Assembly (NCBI RefSeq): GCF_902806685.2
Contig: NC_048548.1
Location: 15,065,750-15,129,749, forward strand
Direction of reading: 5' to 3'
DNA length: 64,000 nucleotides
From: Maniola hyperantus
Lineage: Eukaryota; Arthropoda; Insecta; Lepidoptera; Nymphalidae
The translations under genes and the position numbers were made by a program. Positions 11,737-22,327 of the stretch are shown here, piece by piece; within the stretch, counting starts at the first letter, position 1; each line of letters opens with the position of its first letter. Under the pieces are notes generated by a model that was not told the DNA's origin, made no database searches, and saw only the letters and a program-made list of their open reading frames with translations.

Positions 11737-12060
11737 GTGTGCTTGCGGCGCGGGTCGTGGTGCAGGCGGTAGGCGCGGACGGGCCGGGGTCAGGTGCACA
11801 TGCCGGGCGGCGGCGGGGACTGCGGCGGCGGCGGCGGCGTGATGGCGGCGAGGACGTGCGCTGCGCTCCGCGGCCCGAGCGCGACTGACTGCTGACTGCT
11901 GAGCCCGGAGCCCGCGTGCCGGCGAGCCGCGAGGAGCGACTGGAGCCGCGCCGCCTCCGGAGAGGAGCCGAGATGCGCCGGGAGGCTGCGCGCCGCCGCC
12001 GCCACCCCCACCCGCCGCCCCCCGCGCTCCAGCTCGATTGGAAAGTCTGAGCAGTGCACT
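11737..12060 (-). promoter_or_regulatory. Candidate 5' UTR exon and CpG-rich promoter of the SLC26-type gene
   Basis: A CpG-rich block of about 330 bp on the minus strand ends in a good donor, CACAC then gtgagtgc (GT at 11736-11735). Spliced to the ATG exon it gives cac-aca-ATG, with adenine at -3, a favourable initiation context. In the frame that continues into the transporter there is a TGA upstream and no ATG before the amplified exon, so the block is untranslated leader. A 93-residue minus-strand frame here (11790-12071) ends before the donor and looks like compositional noise. The transcription start is not determined. Confidence 0.45.
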
Positions 12061-12640
12061 ATAGGACCCAAAACATACCTAGATCTAACTAAATACTAAA
12101 CAACAGCTAACCGAAAGCGATCGTAAAATAAGATTCGTTTAATAATAATAACTGACTCGTTTAATAATAAGTGACTACCTGTATTACTATTACTACCATT
12201 TTTGTGGTAACCTAATTCCCTTAAGTGAAGCCGATTGGCCGGCACATGACAGGTCAGATTGTGTCAACTGTAAACTACATACACATAGTAAGGTGTAAAC
12301 TACATAGTAAGGTGTAAACTACATAGTAAGGTGTAAACTACATAGTAAGGTGTAAACTACATAGTAAGGTGTAAAAAAATCTTACGTCTGTGTTAAAAAG
12401 AAATCGCGCAAAACATTGTCTCGTTTGTGTGCAAACAAAATCGAATTCAAATTTACAGCGATTTCGATAATTTTATTTTTAAGTTTTTTATGTTATTTGA
12501 GTCGTCAGACGACCTAGTATAAATATACGAGTTTCGAGTTTTAAGATACCTCTCATATTGCGAGAATGATCCTCTCCGCGCACTGAGCGCTCGCACTCAC
12601 TCCCTGTACGACTGGTTTTCACAGTTAATGTTTATCTCTT
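12061..12640. repeat. non-coding, with a 19-bp tandem repeat
   Basis: At 12270-12375 the unit gtaaactacatagtaaggt is repeated about five times. The rest is AT-rich upstream sequence with no gene that I can support. Confidence 0.6.
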
Positions 12641-12737
12641 CTCACAACACCAACATTTTTGAAGCAACAAAATATTTTTTTGTCTGCAATGTGAATAAAC
12701 CAAGTACAGCTAACAGTAGGTACCTACTGTCCCGCCG

Positions 12738-12775
12738 GGTACGGTATACGGTATACGGTATACGGTATACGGTAT
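12738..12775. repeat. 7-bp array (ggtatac)n
   Basis: About five heptamer copies forming a self-complementary tract (ggtatac/gtatacc). Confidence 0.85.
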
Positions 12776-13576
12776 CCTGCGCTTCGTTCGGGTGTTCCTT
12801 TCACCGACAGTACCACTCAGCTATACGGCTATACCTGACCACTGACTAGTAATATATACCATTATAATATAATTATGATGATTATTTGTCTCTCCGTAAA
12901 TCCGTTATTCCAAGAAGCACAAAACAGCTGCGCCTTGTGGCCGAGGAGAGGAAACTTGCGACGTTGGAGACAAACCCCTGTGACGGACGGACGGCGGTGA
13001 CGACCCGTATTGTATTTAGTGAGCAAAACTTGATGTCCTTACGATTCCAGTTTGGTGACATTGCAGAACAAACAAACAAGCTCTCACAATACGTAAGAGA
13101 CAGCTGCTGATGCGCTAATGTTGTACACGACAGTCGACACGGTACACCTGAATCTCGCCAACTTACCTACTGTAGGCACAGCTAAAGTTATTTTAGGGCC
13201 CAGATTGCCATCTTGATCTCTTTTTTTTTGCGTCTGTCCATGTAGATGTAGGTATCTGCTATTGACTTAGAAGATAGACGTGAGAACTGAATTGCGAATC
13301 GTTGACGACTTCGTGCCAAAGGTAGAAGAAACACCAAATATGAGGTCTGCCCGGGGGCGGAGGCGGCGGCCTCGGGCTCCGCTTGCTATTATGCTGCGTT
13401 ACGTCTGTTCTGGCGTTTTGGGTGAGATGAACTTTCTCTGTTGCACCTGACGTCACCGGCACCATATTATTGTCGAGCATGAGATCATTCCGCACATTCA
13501 CTGTAGTGTCTTCTTTTGTACTAAAAAAATATCCATAATATACATTTATGCTTACTGTTCGTAGCACACAGATTCC
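12776..13576. other. non-coding stretch
   Basis: Short frames on both strands at 12882-13110 and 13259-13597 lack family resemblance and splice structure. I see no gene. Confidence 0.4.
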
Positions 13577-13698
13577 TTTGGCCTGTAACAGGAGCATTTA
13601 CCCTACTTTGGCCTGTAACAGGAGCATTTACCCTACTTTGGCCTGTAACAGGAGCATTTACCCTACTTTGGCCTGTAACAGGAGCATTTACCCTACTT
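13577..13698. repeat. 30-bp tandem repeat, 4 copies
   Basis: Unit tttggcctgtaacaggagca followed by tttaccctac, four identical copies. Confidence 0.95.
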
Positions 13699-13811
13699 TT
13701 GATTTACTGGAAGCATGTTTACTAAAAGATGCCTAACTTTTAATAGTTTAGTGTAATAAAGCAGGTATCGGTAAGGTAGGTACTTGTTCGCATCGAGACT
13801 CCGTTTGTTGG

Positions 13812-13866
13812 TGCGACTTGCGACTTGCGACTTGCGACTTGCGACTTGCAACTTGCGACTTGCGAG
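13812..13866. repeat. 7-bp array (gcgactt)n
   Basis: About eight heptamers, one with a g-to-a change. Confidence 0.9.
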
Positions 13867-14467
13867 TCTGTGAGTGGAGCGAACTGTGTAGGTATTCCTA
13901 AACGTAAATTACTAAAAGCAATATTTAGTACAAGCAGAATATCAACACCGACCAACTGTCAGTGTTCAGCGCGAGTTCAGCGTTTTCCTTGTAGGAACCA
14001 GTTCTTGTTCCGAGGGCTTGTGCACTGCGCAGCTGCCGCGTGTGCACTGTGCAGTGTGCACAGACAGCCGATGTGCGTGCGCGAGTCGCGTCGCTCGGTG
14101 CGCGGACATCTCGCCTGCATTTCGGCCCTCGAAAGCACAAATTAAAACACCGAGTTATTCGCAAGATAATAAATCGATTTACCTACATTCATTTACTACA
14201 AGGAACCAAAAGCATAGTTTTAATTGGTCGAAAGCCTGCTCCAATACATTTGACTGAACCAGTACAGAAGCGGCAATGGCCAATAGTTTCACATTAGGTA
14301 CATAAGTAATAAATATTCTGGCGAGCGCAGCGAGGCGGCGGCGCGGGGTCTTCCGCCGTCAGCACTGTCTCCAACAACACCTCGTATGTGAGTAGGCTGA
14401 AGGCTCCACGGTCACCAGTCGATCGGAGGACACGTCACTCGGGCGGGCACCGGGAGCGGCAGGCGCT
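13867..14467. other. non-coding, GC-mixed
   Basis: No supported gene. 14030-14060 has several gtgcac words, and 14325-14460 is GC-rich. Confidence 0.4.
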
Positions 14468-14509
14468 GGGCGGGCAGGGCGGGCAGGGCGGGCAGGGCGG
14501 GCAGGGCGG
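14468..14509. repeat. 9-bp array (ggcgggcag)n
   Basis: About 4.5 copies in a GC-rich tract. Confidence 0.85.
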
Positions 14510-14589
14510 CGCCTCGTTGAACTCTTTAGTTGGCGCGAGCGGAGCGCGCGGGCCAACTGTACGCGGCTACTTATAGTTATAGCACTGAC

Positions 14590-14765
14590 TAGCCGATGCC
14601 CGCGACTTCGTCCGCGTGGACCACATCAATTTCAAACTTCTATTTTACCCCTTTAGGGGTAGAATTTCCAAACATCCTTAGCGGATTTCTAGGTCGTAAT
14701 AGCTATCTGCATGCCCAGCCCGATCCGCCCAATAGTCTGAGCTGGTCAGTCAGTCAGTTTTGCCT
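14590..14765 (-). mobile_element. Interspersed lepidopteran-type repeat tail (gcccgcgacttcgtccgcg)
   Basis: Begins with the inverse of the cgcggacgaagtcgcgggc tail also found at 29890, 51910 and 54060, followed by the inverse of its body (cccctttaggggtagaattt) and gtcagtcagt. The family name is not assigned. Other minus-strand fragments of the same tail lie at 16226-16290 and 19247-19345. Confidence 0.6.
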
Positions 14766-14953
14766 TCTACGATATGTGGTCTGCTAAGGCCAACGACACA
14801 GTCCAATGATCTTGTATGTATTGTTCCGTTCTGTATATTATGTTCTGTGCTAACGCGTCGGCGTCGTCCTGGGACCCTCACATAACTTACGAATGTATTT
14901 CCCCAATATTTCCAGGAATGTAACAAAAACTCACGTAAATAAAGGCTCCCTCG

Positions 14954-14955
<2 letters not shown>

Positions 14956-14989
<34 letters not shown>
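14956..14989. repeat. (GT)17 microsatellite
   Basis: Uninterrupted GT dinucleotides. Confidence 0.95.
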
Positions 14990-14992
<3 letters not shown>

Positions 14993-15241
14993 TTTTTCGC
15001 ACGGGTATAGTTAAAGACCTGAAGAGTGACATAATATGCTACAATTGTATTGTATACTATTTGTATTTGTTTGTATTTGTATTGTATATTGTATTGTATG
15101 AATGAGGTCGATGAACTTTGTCAGCCCTAGCACAGACTACGGTCTATTTGGGCTGCAAACTGCCAACACCAGTCGCGGCTTTTTGTCTAGTGCTTTGGTC
15201 TGGAAGTGTGGTGTGAATTATTCGCTTTTTTTTATCTAAAT

Positions 15242-15462
15242 AAAAAAAAAAAAAAAAAAAAATACAGCTTGCTACGTAGGTTAATATAAGCACGCGGCTG
15301 GTGCGCGGTATGGCGCGGTATGGCGTGGTATGGCGCGGTGTGGCGCGGTATGGCGCGGTGTGGCGCGGTATGGCGCGGTGTGTCGCGGTATGGCGCGGTA
15401 TGGCGTGGTATGGCGCGGTGTGGCGCGGTATGGCGCGGTGTGGCGCGGTATGGCGCGGTATG
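15242..15462. repeat. poly-A tract and 10-bp array (tatggcgcgg)n
   Basis: Poly-A of about 21 at 15242-15262, then at 15301-15462 about 16 copies of a decamer alternating tatggcgcgg and tgtggcgcgg. Frames open on both strands here are a product of the repeat. Confidence 0.9.
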
Positions 15463-15580
15463 ACGGTGGCCCTCTCCGCGGACAAGGCGCACAATACATA
15501 CACAGCCCCCGTGAAGCTTTGACAAAGCTGTTTTGAACAGTAACATGTATCTCCCCTGGTTAGGCAGGGGCTCTGCTAGC

Positions 15581-15641
15581 GCTACTCGCTACTCGCTACT
15601 CGCTACTCGCTACTCGCTACTCGCTACTCGCTACTCGCTAG
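15581..15641. repeat. 7-bp array (gctactc)n
   Basis: About 8.5 exact heptamers. Confidence 0.95.
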
Positions 15642-15721
15642 GGGAGAACTTGGCCAAGTGTAGGCAAGCTGTTTTGGAATGATGCAGATTATGTTCGCTT
15701 CGCTGCCCGCACGAGTAGGTA

Positions 15722-15943
15722 CTAGGTAGGTAGGTAGGTAGGTAGGTAGGTAGGCAGGTAGGTAGGTAGGCAGGTAGGTAGGTAGGCAGGTAGGTAGGTA
15801 GGTAGGTAGGCAGGTAGGTAGGTAGGTAGGTAGGCAGGTAGGTAGGTAGGCAGGTAGGTAGGTAGGCAGGTAGGTAGGTAGGTAGGTAGGTAGGCAGGTT
15901 GGTAGGTAGGTAGGTAGGTAGGCAGATAGGTAGGTAGGTAGTA
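15722..15943. repeat. (TAGG)n microsatellite with CAGG interruptions
   Basis: About 55 tetramers, with cagg replacing tagg at intervals. Confidence 0.95.
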
Positions 15944-16313
15944 GGGTGCAGAGTCCGGCTGATGATTTACAATTACAATTATTTTAGTTTTATTTACATT
16001 TTCCTTGTACGACTGTACAGTGTACAGTGTAGATACGTAAAATGTAAATGAAAATGAATAAACTTGATATGAACAGTGTACATGTACTAGCAGGTACCTA
16101 CTTACGATAGTTCAATTACGACGCGACGACGACGCGACGACGACGCGACGGCCTGGGATCTGGGATTGCCGATATTTTGATTGTAATAATAATTGAGGTA
16201 CCTATTTCTTAATTTATTTACAAACTGATGCCCGCGACTTCGCCGCGTCAATTCAAGTTTTTGAAATCCTGTTTAATTTTGCACACCTGGATAATTAAAC
16301 GCGTCCTTCGTTG

Positions 16314-16337
16314 CGCTGCACGCTGCACGGTGCACGC

Positions 16338-16378
<41 letters not shown>

Positions 16379-16379
16379 C

Positions 16380-16422
<43 letters not shown>
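16314..16422. repeat. 7-bp array (gcacggt)n
   Basis: About 15 heptamers with gcacgct variants. gtgcac inside the unit is palindromic. Confidence 0.9.
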
Positions 16423-16423
<1 letters not shown>

Positions 16424-17013
16424 GCGACACCAGCTTCTTGTCTAGGTAAGTAGGTACCTACTTATATAACATCAGGTGCCTACCTACACGGCTCTGATTG
16501 AAGATTCCACTAATTGCAAGCAAAAACTAAAAGTTGATAAATATTTGTTCAACAATTAGAAAGGTAATTCTGCATAATCCAATTCCATAAACAGCTAGTT
16601 AGCAACTTTCTAAAATAAAAATAAATGTTTTTTTGTAAGTTCGCTCGGTGTGAAAAAAACATCGCAAAAAAGCGCAAAAACTAAAATGACGTCAAATCAA
16701 GTAGAGAAGTTGTTTTACCTATCTATCTGTTAATAGCACGAACCGTTATAGCATCGAGCAAAAAGAACGATAGGTACCTACCTAAACATCGAGATAATTC
16801 GTGCAGGAGAGGAGGTGGAGGGTGGAGGGTGCGGAGGGTGGAGGGGGTGGAGGGGGTGGAGGGGGTGGAGGAGCGGCGGCCATCGGCGGGCAATTGGCGT
16901 CGTCACATGATGCGAGACAATCACTGATTGATTCGCGTCGGCGTTCTATTTCAGTGCGACGATAACATCCGATACATTGATTGACTCAATGATCCCCGCT
17001 GGAGTTCGCCGAG
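16423..17013. repeat. non-coding, with G-rich tract
   Basis: AT-rich to 16800, then 16808-16873 is a G-rich (ggagggggt)n tract with quadruplex-forming potential. No gene seen. Confidence 0.6.
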
Positions 17014-17092
17014 CACGCCCCGCACGCGCCGCACGCGCCGCACGCTCCGCACGCGCCGCACGCTCAGCACGCGCCGCACGCGCCCGCCGCCA
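17014..17092. repeat. 10-bp array (cgcacgcgcc)n
   Basis: About seven imperfect decamers. Confidence 0.75.
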
Positions 17093-17280
17093 GAACAAGA
17101 CGCGAGGCGAGCGGCAACACTGCTCTCTCTTTGCACGTTGGCACGTTTTAAGTACTCATTAATTATTCGCAATCCGAATAAAACAATAAGTAACCTGTAT
17201 TGTATCTGAATTTGAGCAATCGGTCGCTTGGCTGTCGCCTGTCCTACTGGTAGTAGGTAGTAGGTACACTGGCGAGCTGT

Positions 17281-17368
17281 GGTAGCTGGTAGCCGGTAGC
17301 CGGTAGCCGGTAGCCGGTAGCCGGTAGCCGGTAGCCGGTAGCCGGTAGCCGGTAGCCGGTAGCCGGTG
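17281..17368. repeat. 7-bp array (gtagccg)n
   Basis: About 12 heptamers. Confidence 0.95.
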
Positions 17369-17980
17369 GCAGCGTGACGGGAACCAGTCGCCTGCGCCGG
17401 GGCCGGCCGCGGTGTCACGTGACGTCAGCTCCATTGATGGCGGGAGCACGTGCGTCCCCTCCCTTCCCGGACCCGGACCTGCTCGTTCTCTAGAAAGTTA
17501 TTCGATCGTTTCTCTCAGGCCCCCCCCCCCCCCCAGCATCAAACGAGTCAAGACGACAACCGGTCGCGCGTCATGTGACCGACGACGCCCGTGCAATCAG
17601 TCTGCTCGTTGTTTACTACACAATACACATGTAGCTAGTTACGTAGTGCATATAGTACGCGACACGCGACAGGTCGCACACCGCGCTTGCCATCTCGACC
17701 TGTCGCGTACGTCGTGCGCCGGCGCATGTCGCATGTGGCATGACCGATAACGCTAGACGTAAGCTGCAGTTGCGACGCCTGCGCAACGTCCATGCTGTAC
17801 CTAGGTCGGCTCATGTGGTGACCACTGACCACGTGGTCGGCGGCGCCACACCGCGGCCCGCAGGTACACGCGTATGGCTAATGATGCGGCATTTACCCAT
17901 TTGATATTTAGCTGCTTATCTGTGTAATGAAACGACGCGTCGTCGTGCTTGTACACTTCACCGTACGTAGAGAGATCCAG
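17369..17980. other. non-coding; homopolymer C15 at 17520-17534
   Basis: The C-run is the only notable structure. 17640-17720 contains two inverted cgcgacaggtcg / cgacctgtcgcg words, so this piece may be a small foldback. A related piece lies at 55040-55180. Confidence 0.5.
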
Positions 17981-18154
17981 TTGCGATGTTGCGATGTTGC
18001 GATGTTGCGATGTTGCGATGTTGCGATGTTGCGATGTTGCGATGTTGCGATGTTGCGATGTTGCGATGTTGCGATGTTGCGATGTTGCGATGTTGCGATG
18101 TTGCGATGTTGCGATGTTGCGATGTTGCGATGTTGCGATGTTGCGATGTTGCGA
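17981..18154. repeat. 8-bp array (ttgcgatg)n
   Basis: About 21.7 exact octamers. All frames are open on both strands because the unit lacks stops. Confidence 0.95.
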
Positions 18155-18565
18155 CTCTTACACAACAACACCGGCTCTGTCCCCGTGTTACCACATACTG
18201 GCCGATTCTATGGTATCCTTACTGAACTTGTTCACATCAGGCGCTAGGTGAGGGTGTCAACTGTCACCTGGCAGGTGGCACAACGACACCTACGACACCT
18301 ACGACACCTACGACAACACAGCACCTAAGTACCGACTGTGCCTGCCACGAACATAGGTAGGAACCTGTCCAAGTTATCTGTTCATTGTTCAAGTACACCG
18401 TGATAACTTTAATGCGTTTGTTTTGCACGAAACGTAAGTACGTCTGTTTAATTAGTATCTATATTAGTTACGTTATGAGTTTATTCGCATTAACAATACC
18501 TACATGTTATCAAAAAACGGAGACAATGGAATAGTTGTTGCGGCGGCGGCTCGCGGCCCTGTTCT

Positions 18566-19240
18566 TAAGCGAGGTTTAGTTTAGCGACAAAACTTGCAGA
18601 AGACCAGAAGTTGACTTCCGCAAGCTATTCCTACCTACGGCGTGTAAACAATCACGTCAAACTCACTTCCGCAAGTTTTGCAACTTGCTGGACTTGCCGC
18701 AAGTCACGAATGTATGTACTACCCGTGCGCAATAAGTTGAGACCTGGGGGGCTGTGTTGTACAACAAGTTTCCACACCTGACCTAGACTCTGCAATTTTT
18801 TAATGTAGTGAGTGTTGTACTAGGAACATTTATTATACTTGAGCTATTACAAGCGTGCGAACTGAGTCATAATTATTTTTATTTAAGTCCAACACTTTTA
18901 ACACGAGATTTCTCTCTCCACTATGTAAAGTTTTACGCTTCATTATAAGTTATAACAATAAACTTAACACACAAAATAACAAGCAGTAACTCTAATAACT
19001 ATTAACGAAAAGATTATAAAATCGGAGCGCGTCGTCGTTGCGTGACGTAAGCAAGTACGAGACTGTCTACAGTACAACACGGGAGCTTGAGGGGAAGTTA
19101 CAGGGGAAGCGGGCGGAGGGTTGCATTCCAGGCGAGTCTCAACTTATCGCGCACGGGTAGTACATGTACAATATTGCTCGTAGTGGAAACAGTTCGAATA
19201 ACTTGCAACAAGTTCTTGCTAGTCTAAACCTCGCTTTAGA
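18566..19240. mobile_element. Nested terminal-inverted-repeat elements
   Basis: The outer inverted pair is ttaagcgaggtttag near 18566 and its inverse ctaaacctcgctttaga at 19224-19240. The inner pair is a 27-bp repeat starting tactacccgtgcgc at 18717-18743 and its inverse at 19136-19162, with one mismatch. No transposase frame is present. I read this as one small non-autonomous element inside another; a single element with two arms is possible. Confidence 0.6.
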
Positions 19241-19353
19241 GCAATCAACTGTTGCCCGCGACTCCGTCCGCGTCCCGCCGGAACTGTCAACACCACAAAT
19301 TCACGGTTTTCGGATACTCTATGGGTAACTCTAAGTACTCTATGGGGTTTCTG

Positions 19354-19496
19354 GACAGACACGACAAATAGACGGACAGACGGACAAACAGACATGACAG
19401 ACAGACAGACGGACAAACGGACAGACAAGACGGACAGATGGACACACAGACAGACACGACAGACAGACAGACCAGACGTACAGACAGACAGACAAC
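19354..19496. repeat. degenerate (CAGA/GACA)n tract
   Basis: Imperfect tetranucleotide tract, cagacaga and gacggaca words. Confidence 0.8.
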
Positions 19497-19595
19497 AAAG
19501 TGAAAGAATTAGGTAGGTAACCAATTTAGTGCAGTCGTTTCGGAAACTATGTGCTTTCATGCAGTTTCGCGATCATTTTTATTTCAATCAATAGA

Positions 19596-19950
19596 ATAGA
19601 ATAGAATAGAATGTTTTTTATTCATGTAAACTTTTTACAAGTGCTTATGAATAGTCGTAGTTTTAATTTAGCACTGGTTCGGAATGCCGTTCCTACCGAG
19701 AAGAACCAGCAAGAAACTCGGCGGTTGCTCTTTTTAATTTTTCAATTTAAAATGTTATTATACCGTACTATACAAGCCATTGCACCCCGTGCTGGAGCGA
19801 GTCAAATCCAAGCTTTTTTATCGTTTACATAGTCTGCGACTGTATAATATGCTTTTTTTAGGAGCATACTTTTAACACATTTTTAAACTTGTGTAAAGGC
19901 AAGTCTAAAATTGCTTGTGGAATTTTATTATAAAATATTACACTCATTCC
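19596..19950 (-). mobile_element. LINE-like 3' end (minus strand)
   Basis: Begins with (agaat)n then gttttttattcatg, the inverse of a 3' tail ending in pentanucleotide repeats, as in many non-LTR elements. It shares acttttacaagtgctt and gagtcaaatccaagcttttt with 31300-31470. Confidence 0.5.
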
Positions 19951-20715
19951 CACAAATGACTTTCCCACCCTCCAGAGTCCAGAGTCCACAGAGGCGGAGC
20001 GCAGGAGTAGCTAGCTTATTTTTGTTTCTAGTTTGCCTTTCATCATGGAGATCACTGATTTTTTTGTAACTGTGAATGTTTTGTCGTACAAAAAATTATA
20101 TTATTGTAAATATATTGGGAAGCTACTGTAAGAATACCTATTTCCTTAAATATCTCTCGTAGGGAATCGCGCGGTTTTAAGTTATAATAAATATAATATA
20201 ATAATAAATATTTCTTACAGATAATAATATCATTAATTATTATAAATAATAATTGTTATGAGCAAGATTGATACACGTTAGTATCTACCGTTATACAGGA
20301 TCACAGGAAAATAGGAAAAGGGGTTCAGTACAGGACATTTTAGCTATCAAACGACACCTAAAGTGCTTAAATGCAAAAGTGTAGGTATCGTTTTCGAGTT
20401 ATTCATTTTTTTATTTTTTTCTAGGTAAAGGGGTGTTTGCCATTTTAAAAATTAGAAAAAAAGAAACAATGTATTTCATCAGATTTTTTTATTCCTTGTT
20501 AGTTCTAAACAGTAATAATTATAAAACAAGAAATATCTTCAAGCATTTTAAAATTACAGCCCAAATACTGTACTAGTTTTTCATTTTAAATTTAATTCTT
20601 TGAATAACTTGCATATTTTCTGTAATTATTATTATGGCACTTATCCTGCGGATCTACGTTTCGTTAGCTAGGTATCCATTGGTACATAACAATTAGGCAC
20701 GTGGCGCGTCGGGCG
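19951..20715. other. AT-rich non-coding
   Basis: No gene or clear mobile-element boundary seen. Confidence 0.4.
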
Positions 20716-20801
20716 CGGGGTGGCCGGTACGGGGTGCGCTGTACGGGGTGGCCGGTACGGGGTGCGCTCTACGGGGTGGCCGGCACGGGGTGCGCTGTAC
20801 C
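20716..20801. repeat. 28-bp tandem repeat, 3 copies
   Basis: Unit of ggggtggccggtac plus ggggtgcgctgtac. Confidence 0.9.
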
Positions 20802-21116
20802 ACAGAATATAGTACTACGTAGCTGTACGTAACGTTACGTATAAGTACCTACTGTGTGGGTGTACGTAACGTTACGTACCTAACAGTGTGTAGGCATCAG
20901 AAGTCAGAACAGAACCTATTGCATGTGACATGTGACACGACAACCGCACAAACAATAGAATTGACTTTCCTAACGAGTAGGTATGACTTATGGGAAGCGA
21001 TCTCATCACAACAGACAGGTACCTACTTACCTACTTGTCAATAGTACTTTCCTGTCGTGTGTAATGTGTTGTTGTTCCACCTGCTGCTTATGTGTAGGAA
21101 TATGTCCGAATGTATC

Positions 21117-21162
21117 TACTACACACTACACACTACACACTACACACTACACACTACACTAA
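21117..21162. repeat. 7-bp array (ctacaca)n
   Basis: About six heptamers. Confidence 0.9.
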
Positions 21163-21365
21163 CAACTGGTTTGAGCCGGTAGGTAATGAATTAGCGCTAA
21201 AATGTGCAGATAAGTTATCACAGAGCCAAACAGCTAGGAACTTATCAACGGACGCCAATAGTTACCTCGGCCTCGTGCTGTGCCATTGCCTGATGCCTCT
21301 GTCATCAGCACCTACAGCTAGCGCTGAGCTGACAACTATGACAATAATATAATATTGTGTGCGCA

Positions 21366-21539
21366 TACGGCTAACGGGGACAACGGGACTACATGCGCAA
21401 GGCTTACGGGGACAACGGGACTACTTGCGCAAGGCTTACGGGGACAACGGGACTACATGCGCAAGGCTTACGGGGACAACGGGACTACATGCGCAAGGCT
21501 TACGGGGACAACGGGACTACATGCGCAAGGCTTACGGCA
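21366..21539. repeat. 32-bp tandem repeat, about 5 copies
   Basis: Unit with acggggacaacgggactaca then tgcgcaaggctt. Confidence 0.95.
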
Positions 21540-21639
21540 GATAAACGAATGTAGGTGCCTACTTAGAGCCTACTTAGTATGAAATAAAATTAACAAATTA
21601 TTAAAAGTGATACAGATACCTACAATTAATCTCATTGTA

Positions 21640-21880
21640 TGTATTACACAGTATATGTATTACAGTGTATGTATTACACAGTGTACGTATTACACAGTGT
21701 ACGTATTACACAGTGTACGTATTACACAGTGTACGTATTACACAGTGTACGTATTACACAGTGTACGTATTACACAGTGTACGCATTACACAGTGTACGT
21801 ATTACACAGTGTACGTATTACACAGTGTACGTATTACACAGTGTACGTATTACACAGTGTATGTATTACACAGTGTATTA
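21640..21880. repeat. 16-bp tandem repeat, about 15 copies
   Basis: Unit cagtgtacgtattaca with c/t variants. Open frames here are repeat products. Confidence 0.95.
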
Positions 21881-22327
21881 CTCCAAATCTAAACCTAATC
21901 CGTTATTTTAGTTTCAGTAATTTTTCAGCCGTCTTTCAACTCTCCATCTCAAAAATATTACAAAAACATACCTTACAATAATATTATAGATAACAGCACG
22001 GGACCCAAAGAACGTTTACAACGACAGGACATATCGGTTAGGTCTAGGTTAATGGCCCAACGCCTAAGCACTAGGCCCTTTGTAAGTTTGTCGCACAAAC
22101 ACCTAACACCGGTTACTACAAATGCATATTTTGCGATCTCTGTCGTAGACCTCTGTTTTGTAACTCAAGGTCTTTGACTTTGTTAATATAAAAACCCACC
22201 GAAGGGTTTCCCCCAAGGTTTCCCCTGTATGTCGAACAGGAAACACGGTAGGTATAACTACATCGAAGCAGTGACTAACTAACGCAGCGCCCCGACTTCC
22301 GAATGAACAGAAAGTTGTAAGTAGTTA
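21881..22327. other. non-coding
   Basis: No gene seen. The last bases (gtaagtagttattgtaagtag) are a degenerate first copy of the next array. Confidence 0.4.
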
